This document shows positions 1-5,609 of a stretch of DNA of 5,635 nucleotides, piece after piece. Source of the DNA: an uncultured Coprococcus sp. (GTDB lineage Bacteria; Bacillota; Clostridia; Lachnospirales; Lachnospiraceae); contig URJU01000140.1 in the NCBI GenBank assembly GCA_900548315.1, forward strand, positions 1-5,635. The letters are read 5' to 3'. A program made the translations under genes and the position numbers. Under the pieces are notes generated by a model. That model was not told where the DNA came from and did not search any database. It saw nothing but the letters and a program-made list of their open reading frames with translations. How positions within the stretch are numbered: position 1 is the stretch's first letter; each line of letters opens with the position of its first letter.

Positions 1-1
1 A

Positions 2-1255
2 CCCGATGTGGCACCCGGGAAAGATGTAAAGCCTGAGACTTTCAAGCAGAGAAATGTAGGTGATGCACCGGAGGCTTTTGAGAATAAGAGGCGTGAGGCG
101 CTATTTCAAGTGCAGGGGCAGACAAGACCGGAGGACAAGCAGGATCGATTTCAGAATCTTGCAAGAGTGGGGAATACAGTGACTCCATCACAAGATCTGA
201 CAGGGGCAGAGAATACGATGGTTCCGGAAAGACAGATAATTGAGGTCATTGACGAGACGAAGGACACTAGTCAGTCTGTAGGTGTACAGATGGCTAATAC
301 TGCTGGTAAGCAGCAAAAGTCTTCTCTCTCATATAATGATAGAGCTCAGATGACAGCAAACAATACAGCAAACATACCTCAAGTAAGAGAATCGCAATCT
401 TCATATGGAAAGAATGAGGCAGGAACTATTAAAGAGGTGCCAATGCAGTGTCAGACCGTGCCAGGATCCAACCATGCGGAGGCTGTTGATCTACAGAATG
501 CAAAAAAACAGGACCATGCGGAAACTGTGGACACACAGCTAGTCCAAGATCAGGATGGCCCATGTTCTGAGTTTACTCAGAAAACTACGGCGGATGATAA
601 TGCATCCTACATGGCTGACGATAAAAAATATGTCCAGCAGGACATGTTTCAGGAAAAGTTTCTGACTAAGGAGGCCCGCGCAAAACATAGGCTTATAGGC
701 CAGCTATTTAAGACGTATTGGCTCATTGAGTACGATGGCAAGTTCTTCATCATGGATCAGCATGCAGCCCATGAGAAGGTCAAATATGAGGAGCTGATGG
801 AGAATTATAAGAACAAGAAGATATACTCACAGTATCTCATGCCGCCGGCAGTTGTGACTTTGAGCGCTGCGGAGATCGAGTTTCTCCATGAAAATATGGA
901 TATGTTCGAGGCTCTGGGATATCAGATAGAGAACTTTGGAGGAAGAGAGTTCAAGCTTAATGCCGTACCTGATAATCTGTTCGGACTTGACGGCAGAGAG
1001 CTTTTTATAGATTTCATTGCGGATGCCAGCAGCAGTGCGAAAAAAGTTACCATAGATGCGTTTATACATAAGCTTTCAACTATGGCGTGCAAGGCTGCGA
1101 TAAAAGGCAATACAGAGATCAGCTTCAAGGAAGCTGACGCACTGATCGATCAGCTGTTAAAGCTCGAGAACCCATACACATGTCCGCATGGACGTCCAAC
1201 AGTCATATCCATGACGGAGGCAGAGATAGAGAAGAAATTCAAACGTATTGTATAG
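2..1255 (+). CDS. mutL: DNA mismatch repair protein MutL, 3' part (linker plus C-terminal endonuclease domain)
   Basis: MutL couples MutS mismatch recognition to strand incision. In bacteria without MutH it nicks DNA itself through its C-terminal domain. The frame is open to the left edge, so the N-terminal GHKL ATPase domain lies outside the window; the GTG at 8 is not a credible start. Counting that codon as residue 1, residues 1 to about 224 are a hydrophilic Q/T/D/N-rich linker without obvious fold. The C-terminal domain follows (about 225-415): GQLFKTYWLIEY, then the metal-binding endonuclease motif DQHAAHEKVKYE (250-261, fitting DQHAx2Ex4E), ACKAAIK (360-366), CPHGRP (392-397, zinc-site motif) and a terminal FKR (411-413). 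QYLMPP (275-280) fits the sliding-clamp contact known from Bacillus MutL. All nuclease motifs are intact, so the protein should be an active, MutH-independent nickase. miaA follows after 24 nt, the widely conserved mutL-miaA pairing. The linker is long: the visible part alone exceeds the roughly 100 residues usual in Firmicutes. Confidence 0.96.
   Translation, partial: PDVAPGKDVKPETFKQRNVGDAPEAFENKRREALFQVQGQTRPEDKQDRFQNLARVGNTVTPSQDLTGAENTMVPERQIIEVIDETKDTSQSVGVQMANTAGKQQKSSLSYNDRAQMTANNTANIPQVRESQSSYGKNEAGTIKEVPMQCQTVPGSNHAEAVDLQNAKKQDHAETVDTQLVQDQDGPCSEFTQKTTADDNASYMADDKKYVQQDMFQEKFLTKEARAKHRLIGQLFKTYWLIEYDGKFFIMDQHAAHEKVKYEELMENYKNKKIYSQYLMPPAVVTLSAAEIEFLHENMDMFEALGYQIENFGGREFKLNAVPDNLFGLDGRELFIDFIADASSSAKKVTIDAFIHKLSTMACKAAIKGNTEISFKEADALIDQLLKLENPYTCPHGRPTVISMTEAEIEKKFKRIV
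470..553 (+). repeat. Imperfect tandem repeat of 14 codons inside the MutL linker
   Basis: Two adjacent 42-nt units (470-511 and 512-553) encode NHAEAVDLQNAKKQ and DHAETVDTQLVQDQ. Seven of 14 residues are identical, and by my count 27 of 42 bases; the first 27 bases of each unit are closest (20 of 27). The period is a multiple of three and keeps the mutL frame. It looks like an old, decayed duplication within the disordered linker, which fits linker growth by slippage or duplication. No function is implied. Confidence 0.55.
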
Positions 1256-1261
1256 ATATAC

Positions 1262-1266
1262 AGGAG
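1262..1266 (+). promoter_or_regulatory. Ribosome binding site for miaA, long spacing
   Basis: AGGAG lies 13 nt before the ATG at 1280, at the long end of the usual range. An in-frame TAA at 1268 rules out any start further upstream except an ATT at 1271. The next ATG (1292, codon 5) is 25 nt away, so 1280 is the best start. Confidence 0.6.
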
Positions 1267-1279
1267 TTAAATTGACAAG

Positions 1280-2230
1280 ATGGATAAGAGTATGAAACCA
1301 CTGATAATCCTTACCGGTCCCACGGCTGTCGGCAAGACTGCCCTTTCGATAGGACTTGCAAAGGCGGTGGACGGCGAGATAATATCTGCTGACTCAATGC
1401 AGGTATACAGAAAAATGAATATAGGTACAGCAAAGATTGAGCCGTCAGAGATGCAAGGGGTAAGACATCATCTGATAGACATATTGGATCCCGGTGAGGA
1501 GTTCAATGTGGTTCTTTTTAAAAGGTATGCACTTGAAGCCATGGAAGATATATACTCTAGAGGAAAGATACCGGTCATAGTCGGGGGGACAGGATTTTAT
1601 ATTCAGGCGCTTTTGTATGATATAGATTTCGAGGACAACGACAATGACATGTCATACCGTGAAGAACTGCAGAGACTTGCCGCGGAAAAAGGAAATTCAT
1701 ATATTCATGATATGCTTTCCAAGGTTGACTCGGAGTCAGCGGAGAAAATACATGAGAACAATGTAAAAAGAGTGATCCGTGCGCTGGAGTTTTACAGAAA
1801 GACCGGCATGAAGATATCTGAGCACAATGAGACTGAGGCGCAGAAAGAATCACCATATAATTTTGAATATTTTGTGTTAAATGATGACAGAAGCAAATTA
1901 TATGATAGAATAGACAGACGAATTGACATCATGCTGGAACAGGGGCTTGAGGCTGAGGTGAGACAGCTTGTCAGTGAGGGCTACAGCAGGGAGCTGGTGT
2001 CCATGCAGGGACTTGGCTACAAGGAGATAATAGATTACATCCAGGGCAGGTGCAGTTTTGACGAGGCTGTGTATACACTGAAGAGAGATACAAGACACTT
2101 TGCCAAGAGACAGATCACATGGTTTAAGAGAGAAAAGCAAGTAACCTGGGTAAATAAGAATGAGTACGATAGTGAATCAAGCATTCTGGAATATATGATG
2201 AACAGGCTGCGCGAGAAGAATATAATATAG
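1280..2230 (+). CDS. miaA: tRNA dimethylallyltransferase MiaA
   Basis: MiaA transfers the dimethylallyl group of DMAPP to N6 of adenosine 37 in tRNAs that read UNN codons, giving i6A37 (the substrate for MiaB); it is cytosolic. The 316-residue length is normal for the family. Visible motifs are the P-loop-like GPTAVGKT (13-20), the conserved SADSMQVY segment with the active-site Asp (36-43), RHHLID (62-67), VGGTGFY (101-107), NVKRVIRALE (161-170), MQGLGYKE (242-249) and the C-terminal RHFAKRQITWF (272-282). No key motif is missing. The start at 1280 is set by an upstream in-frame stop at 1268 and an AGGAG at 1262-1266; codon 5 is a second ATG that cannot be fully excluded. It follows mutL by 24 nt, so the two are very likely co-transcribed. 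The next gene is 61 nt downstream; hfq, which often follows miaA, is not there. Confidence 0.97.
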   Translation: MDKSMKPLIILTGPTAVGKTALSIGLAKAVDGEIISADSMQVYRKMNIGTAKIEPSEMQGVRHHLIDILDPGEEFNVVLFKRYALEAMEDIYSRGKIPVIVGGTGFYIQALLYDIDFEDNDNDMSYREELQRLAAEKGNSYIHDMLSKVDSESAEKIHENNVKRVIRALEFYRKTGMKISEHNETEAQKESPYNFEYFVLNDDRSKLYDRIDRRIDIMLEQGLEAEVRQLVSEGYSRELVSMQGLGYKEIIDYIQGRCSFDEAVYTLKRDTRHFAKRQITWFKREKQVTWVNKNEYDSESSILEYMMNRLREKNII

Positions 2231-2273
2231 TGACTGTAAATACGACATAAGCAGATACGAACCCAGACATTTC

Positions 2274-2280
2274 AAAGGAG
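2274..2280 (+). promoter_or_regulatory. Ribosome binding site for the methionine gamma-lyase-family gene
   Basis: AAAGGAG ends 11 nt before the ATG at 2292. It is the only strong Shine-Dalgarno match in the 61-nt miaA-downstream gap and supports 2292 as the start. Confidence 0.7.
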
Positions 2281-2291
2281 ATACTATAGAT

Positions 2292-3578
2292 ATGAAGGAC
2301 ATGTTGAAAGAATATTATAAGTCTTTAAATGTAGACGAAAAAGTATTTGAATATTGTAATAGTGTGGAGGAGAAACTGAAGGACAGATTTGCGAAGATAG
2401 ATGCTGTCAGCGAGATAAACCAGCTCAAGGTTCTCAAGGCAATGCAGGACAACAGACTTTCAGAGGCACATTTTGCCGGATCATCGGGATATGGGTACAC
2501 GGATGATGGCAGAGATGCATTAGAAAGGATCTACGCAGACGTGTTCCACACTGAGGATGCATTGGTAAGATCGCAGATAGTTTGTGGAACCCACGCCCTC
2601 TGTACAGCAATGTTCGGAAATCTCAGACCTGGAGACGAGATTCTTGCAATTGCAGGAAAACCTTATGACACTCTTGATGAGATCATTGGAATAAGAGATT
2701 CCAAGGGATCACTTGCGGAGTATGGTGTTACATATGCCCAGGTTGATCTTCTTCCAAATGGAGATTTTGATATCGATGGTATCAAAAATGCGATCAATGA
2801 TCGTACAAAGCTGGTCGAGATCCAGAGATCTAAGGGATATGCGGTCAGAAAAACATTATCAGTTCAGCAGATAGGAGAGGCTGTAAAGGCTGTAAAGAGC
2901 GTGAATCCAGACATTATATGTATGGTAGATAATTGTTACGGTGAATTTGTTCAGGATATAGAGCCATCTGATGTGGGCGCAGATCTTGTGGTTGGTTCTC
3001 TCATCAAGAATCCGGGAGGCGGACTTGCACCGATAGGTGGTTATATTTGCGGAAAGAAGGAGTATGTGGAGAACGCATCATACAGACTCACCACACCGGG
3101 ACTTGGCAAGGAAGTCGGGGCATCGCTGGGTAATACAAAAGAACTCACACAGGGACTTTTCATGGCACCGACAGTTACAGCAAATGCACTTAAGGGGGCT
3201 ATATTTGCTGCAAATGTATATGAGGGTCTTGGATTTAGATCTGTTCCGAACAGCACAGAGGATCGATATGATATAATCCAGGCGGTTGAACTGCAGACAC
3301 CGGAGCGAGTGGTAGCGTTCTGCAAGGGAATTCAGGCCGCTGCACCTGTGGACAGTTACGTTCGTCCCGAACCTTGGGATATGCCGGGCTATGATTCGCC
3401 AGTTATCATGGCTGCAGGAGCATTTGTATCCGGTTCATCCATAGAGCTTTCCGCTGATGCACCTATGCGTCCGCCATATGCAGTGTATTTTCAAGGGGGG
3501 CTTACATATCCACATGCAAAGTATGGCATAATAATGTCATTACAGAAAATGGTAGAAAAAAATCTCATAGTATGGTAG
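2292..3578 (+). CDS. PLP-dependent methionine gamma-lyase / 'aluminium resistance' family protein (YnbB-like)
   Basis: This 428-residue protein is a fold-type I PLP enzyme of the family annotated as methionine gamma-lyase family or aluminium resistance protein (Pfam Met_gamma_lyase; YnbB in Bacillus subtilis). Visible features are the glycine-rich SSGYGYTDDGRDALERIYADVF (64-85, read here as two parts, SSGYGYTDDG and RDALERIYADVF), CGTHAL (98-103, in the usual place for cofactor phosphate and ring contacts), DNCYGEF with Asp213 for the pyridine nitrogen (213-219), and SLIKNPGGG with Lys239 as the likely Schiff-base lysine (236-244). The C-terminal part carries RPEPWDMPGYDSPVIMAAG (358-376) and RPPYAVYFQGGLTY (393-406), typical of the family. 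There is no signal peptide or membrane segment, so it is cytosolic. The reaction is uncertain: a C-S lyase on sulfur amino acids is inferred from fold, and the aluminium name is historical. Gene position near miaA is conserved (Bacillus ynbB lies near miaA and hfq), but this does not reveal the substrate. Confidence 0.9.
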   Translation: MKDMLKEYYKSLNVDEKVFEYCNSVEEKLKDRFAKIDAVSEINQLKVLKAMQDNRLSEAHFAGSSGYGYTDDGRDALERIYADVFHTEDALVRSQIVCGTHALCTAMFGNLRPGDEILAIAGKPYDTLDEIIGIRDSKGSLAEYGVTYAQVDLLPNGDFDIDGIKNAINDRTKLVEIQRSKGYAVRKTLSVQQIGEAVKAVKSVNPDIICMVDNCYGEFVQDIEPSDVGADLVVGSLIKNPGGGLAPIGGYICGKKEYVENASYRLTTPGLGKEVGASLGNTKELTQGLFMAPTVTANALKGAIFAANVYEGLGFRSVPNSTEDRYDIIQAVELQTPERVVAFCKGIQAAAPVDSYVRPEPWDMPGYDSPVIMAAGAFVSGSSIELSADAPMRPPYAVYFQGGLTYPHAKYGIIMSLQKMVEKNLIVW

Positions 3579-3601
3579 ATTAATAAGTTGGTCGAAAGAT
3601 C

Positions 3602-3641
3602 TGTGTTCCTATGCGCTTGGAGAGGCGGAAGGAGGAACATA
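3602..3641 (+). promoter_or_regulatory. Possible hairpin masking the radC ribosome binding site
   Basis: TGTTCCT (3604-3610) is a perfect inverted match to AGGAACA (3633-3639). A G-T wobble (3603/3640) and a further T-A pair (3602/3641) give a 9-pair stem that includes the end of the AAGGAGG site and the A of the ATG. Inside the loop, CGCTT (3614-3618) can pair with AGGCG (3623-3627), one pair being a wobble. Pairing would reduce access to the start site. This is read by eye only; any pyrimidine-rich leader can pair with an SD, so chance is a real alternative. Confidence 0.3.
3629..3635 (+). promoter_or_regulatory. Strong ribosome binding site that fixes the radC start at 3641
   Basis: AAGGAGG, a near-perfect anti-SD match, ends 5 nt before the ATG at 3641. 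The upstream in-frame ATG at 3611 has no comparable site, and the SD would lie inside that longer reading frame. Confidence 0.8.
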
Positions 3642-4426
3642 TGAGAGACAGAATGAGAATTGATCAAATGACAGATTCAATGTCGATAATGACAAGACAG
3701 ACAGATGCCTGTGGTAACATTATAATGAAGGAGATGTCTGAGACGGAGAGACCATATGAGAAGAGTTACAAATATGGTGTTGAGACACTTTCGGACGCAG
3801 AACTTTTGGCGGTGATATTGAGAACAGGCAGTCAAAATGCAAATGCACTTACAACTGCTTACAGGATATTGGATGCGCACCCTATACACAAAGGAATAGT
3901 CGGACTAAATTATCTGACGACTGATGAACTTGAAGAAGTAAAAGGTGTAGGCAAAGTCAAAGCAATACAAATGAAGTGCCTTGCTGAGATATCACGAAGG
4001 ATGGCAAAAGCCACATTAAAGCCATTTGTCTCATTTCAATCTCCGCAGAGTATTGCGGATTATTATATGGAAAATACAAGGTATCTTGAAAAGGAGTATG
4101 TCTATCTTCTTATGTTTGACTCAAAGCATAAGCTTTTAAAGGATGTTAGAATATCCGAGGGAACAGTCAACACTTCTCTGCTTTCACCTAGAGAAGTGTT
4201 TGTACAGGCTCTTAGATATGAGGCAGTTTTCATCATACTGGTACACAATCATCCGTCAGGAGATCCAACACCGAGCAATGAGGATATAGATATAACCTAC
4301 AGAATATCCGGAGCGGGGGACATGATAGGAATCAACCTGTCAGATCATATTATATTAGGCAACAACTGTTATGTCAGTTTGGCTGAGAGAGGTATATTTA
4401 ATGAGACGAAGAAGGAACAGGAATAG
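3641..4426 (+). CDS. radC: RadC family JAMM/MPN+ protein
   Basis: RadC proteins join a helix-hairpin-helix-like N-terminal region to a JAB/MPN+ metalloprotease-type domain. The 'DNA repair' name is historical and the cellular role is unsettled. From the start at 3641 the protein has 261 residues. The family N-terminal signature ERPYEKSYKYGVETLSDAEL (37-56) is followed by LEEVKGVGKVKAIQ (98-111, HhH hairpin GVGK). The JAMM motif is complete: Glu173 (ISEGT), then His202, His204, Ser212 and Asp215 in HNHPSGDPTPSNED (202-215), fitting HxHx7SxxD, so zinc binding is expected. The best SD (3629-3635) selects 3641 over the upstream ATG at 3611. Residues 1-28 are a methionine-rich, non-conserved-looking extension before MKEMSETERPYEK, where many family members begin. 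The gene starts 62 nt after the PLP gene and its last 26 nt overlap mreC. In Bacillus radC also lies just upstream of the mre genes. Confidence 0.95.
   Translation: MRDRMRIDQMTDSMSIMTRQTDACGNIIMKEMSETERPYEKSYKYGVETLSDAELLAVILRTGSQNANALTTAYRILDAHPIHKGIVGLNYLTTDELEEVKGVGKVKAIQMKCLAEISRRMAKATLKPFVSFQSPQSIADYYMENTRYLEKEYVYLLMFDSKHKLLKDVRISEGTVNTSLLSPREVFVQALRYEAVFIILVHNHPSGDPTPSNEDIDITYRISGAGDMIGINLSDHIILGNNCYVSLAERGIFNETKKEQE
4386..4392 (+). promoter_or_regulatory. Ribosome binding site for mreC, inside radC
   Basis: AGAGAGG, a moderate SD match, ends 8 nt before the ATG at 4401 and lies within the radC coding sequence. The alternative in-frame ATG at 4371 has no SD at a useful distance, so 4401 is preferred. 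Confidence 0.55.
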
Positions 4427-5267
4427 AAAGAGAATAGAAATATCGCCAAGATATGTCCTTTTGGGACTCACTGGTTTCTGTGTTATCCTTATGTTGGTGT
4501 CTCTGTTTGCAGGAGGAGCGTTCACACCTGTAAGGGAGGTTTCCAATATGATAGTGCAGCCTATGCAAAAAGGTGTCAACACAATTGGACGCTGGGTTCA
4601 GAGTAAAACGGAGGCGTTCGAGAATTATGATTCTCTCTTAAAAGAGAATGAAGAATTAAAGAGTAAGCTTGAGCAGACACAGAAACAGGTTGAACAGTAT
4701 CAGCAGGATTCATATGAGCTAGAGAGACTGCAGGCACTCTACGATCTTGATGCTCAGTATGCTGATTACAAAAAAACCGCCGCAAGAGTTATATCAAAGG
4801 ATACAAGCGGCTGGTTTGATGTTTTTTATATAGACAAGGGAACAGATGATGGAATAAAGACCGGATGCAATGTTATGTTTGGCAATGGTCTTTGCGGTAT
4901 CGTAACGGATGTTGGTTCAGATTATGCCAAGATACGCTCAGTGATAGATGATACATCCAACGTAAACGGAATGATACTTCCGTCTGAGTCCATATGTAAT
5001 GTTGAAGGAAGCGTCAACAACTATGAGAACGGCTATCTCATTGCGAAGAACATCGAAAAAGAGTCGGATGTAAGCGTTGGTGACCAGGTGGTAACATCAT
5101 ATGTATCAAGCAAATATTTGCCAGGACTTAATATTGGATATATTACAAAGATAGAGGAAGATTCCAATAACCTGACAAAGACAGCATATATAACTCCTTC
5201 TTGTGATTTTTCAAAGATACAGGAAGTTCTTGTGATACTTGAAACCAAGAAAAATGTCTCAGAGTAG
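4401..5267 (+). CDS. mreC: Rod shape-determining protein MreC
   Basis: MreC is the bitopic scaffold of the elongasome. It anchors in the membrane, dimerises outside through a coiled coil and beta-rich domains, and activates the RodA/class B PBP pair with MreD. From 4401 it has 288 residues, normal for the family. The short cytoplasmic N-terminus is strikingly basic (MRRRRNRNRKR, 1-11). One transmembrane helix follows (about 18-39), then a coiled coil (about 70-115, with LLKENEELKSKLEQTQKQV), then the extracytoplasmic beta domain (about 125-282). The last carries family signatures: DTSGWFDVFYIDKGTDDGIK (134-153), GNGLCGIVTDV (161-171) and LPGLNIGYITKI (240-251). The start 4401 is chosen over 4371 because it alone has an SD and gives the typical basic N-terminus. 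It overlaps the end of radC by 26 nt, so translation may be coupled. mreD begins 34 nt after its stop. No mreB precedes it. Confidence 0.95.
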   Translation: MRRRRNRNRKRIEISPRYVLLGLTGFCVILMLVSLFAGGAFTPVREVSNMIVQPMQKGVNTIGRWVQSKTEAFENYDSLLKENEELKSKLEQTQKQVEQYQQDSYELERLQALYDLDAQYADYKKTAARVISKDTSGWFDVFYIDKGTDDGIKTGCNVMFGNGLCGIVTDVGSDYAKIRSVIDDTSNVNGMILPSESICNVEGSVNNYENGYLIAKNIEKESDVSVGDQVVTSYVSSKYLPGLNIGYITKIEEDSNNLTKTAYITPSCDFSKIQEVLVILETKKNVSE

Positions 5268-5290
5268 AGTTGTTTATGTGGAAAACGACT
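5268..5290 (+). other. Small stem-loop between mreC and mreD
   Basis: AGTTGTTT (5268-5275) pairs with AAAACGACT minus its first base (5283-5290), giving 8 pairs with one T-G wobble around a 7-nt loop. It starts directly after the mreC stop codon and ends just before the mreD SD. No T-run follows, so it is not an intrinsic terminator. An intercistronic mRNA structure is possible; stability is modest and function is not shown. Confidence 0.35.
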
Positions 5291-5292
5291 GG

Positions 5293-5299
5293 TAAGGAG
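5293..5299 (+). promoter_or_regulatory. Ribosome binding site for mreD, with spacing that questions the ATG start
   Basis: TAAGGAG is a strong SD but ends only 2 nt before the ATG at 5302. It lies 8 nt before an in-frame TTG at 5308, a normal distance. The SD therefore argues for TTG initiation or for use of both codons. Confidence 0.7.
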
Positions 5300-5301
5300 C
5301 A

Positions 5302-5609
5302 ATGGAATTGAGAAGAGTAATAACTTTAGGAATTCTTATAATAATATGTTTTGTGTTACAATCGGCACTCTTTCCATTTATTGAAGTTGCCGGTGCAACC
5401 CCAAATCTACTCTTGATACTCACGGTATCATTCGGTCTTATGCGAGGACGAAAAGAGGGGCTGTTGGTTGGATTTTTCTGTGGTTTTTTATATGACCTAT
5501 ACTTCGGATTTGCAATAGGTCCGTTTATGATAATCTATATGCTGATTGGATACTGCAATGGCTTTTTTCACAGACTTTACCTTGTGGAAGATGTCCTTCT
5601 TCCTATCAT
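5302..5609 (+). CDS. mreD: Rod shape-determining protein MreD, 5' part, cut by the contig end
   Basis: MreD is a small polytopic membrane protein of the elongasome that works with MreC to regulate RodA/PBP2-type wall synthesis; the full family length is around 160-170 residues. Here 102 complete genomic codons are visible. Hydrophobic segments lie at about 5-27, 35-47, 53-70 and 72-88. Family-like stretches are TPNLLLILTVSFGLMRGRKE (33-52), GFFCGFLYDLYFG (57-69) and IYMLIGYCNGFFHR (78-91). The gene follows mreC by 34 nt. ATG at 5302 is used here, but TTG at 5308 would give MRRVITLG, a common MreD N-terminal pattern, and has better SD spacing. The frame stays open to 5635, but everything after 5609 is adapter sequence, so the apparent residues CLLYTSPS are artificial. 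The 3' part of mreD is missing from the assembly, not from the genome. Confidence 0.9.

Noticed and set aside
8..10. GTG at 8 as the start of a 415-residue gene
   Set aside because: The frame is open to the left edge, there is no SD in view, and a MutL needs its N-terminal ATPase domain, so the gene starts upstream of the window.
1272..1277. A perfect TTGACA, a possible -35 promoter element before miaA
   Set aside because: The position 17 nt downstream reads AAACCA, not a -10 box, and the nearest good match (GATAAT at 1303-1308) is 25 nt away and inside the miaA coding sequence.
2221..2226. TATAAT at the end of miaA as a -10 box for the PLP gene
   Set aside because: The hexamer 17 nt upstream (ATGAAC) matches only three of six -35 bases, and the site lies in AT-rich coding sequence; too weak to call a promoter.
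2240..2260. Direct repeat ATACGA (2240-2245 and 2255-2260) in the miaA-PLP gap as an operator
   Set aside because: Two six-base copies 15 nt apart are expected by chance in AT-rich sequence, and there is no symmetry or promoter nearby.
3037..3325. Open frames on both strands inside the PLP gene, as overlapping small genes
   Set aside because: They have no SD or recognisable motif, and they sit within a strongly conserved enzyme frame; they are shadows of it.
4371..4400. ATG at 4371 as the mreC start
   Set aside because: It has no SD, lengthens the overlap with radC to 56 nt, and adds residues before the basic MRRRRN start that is typical for the cytoplasmic tail.
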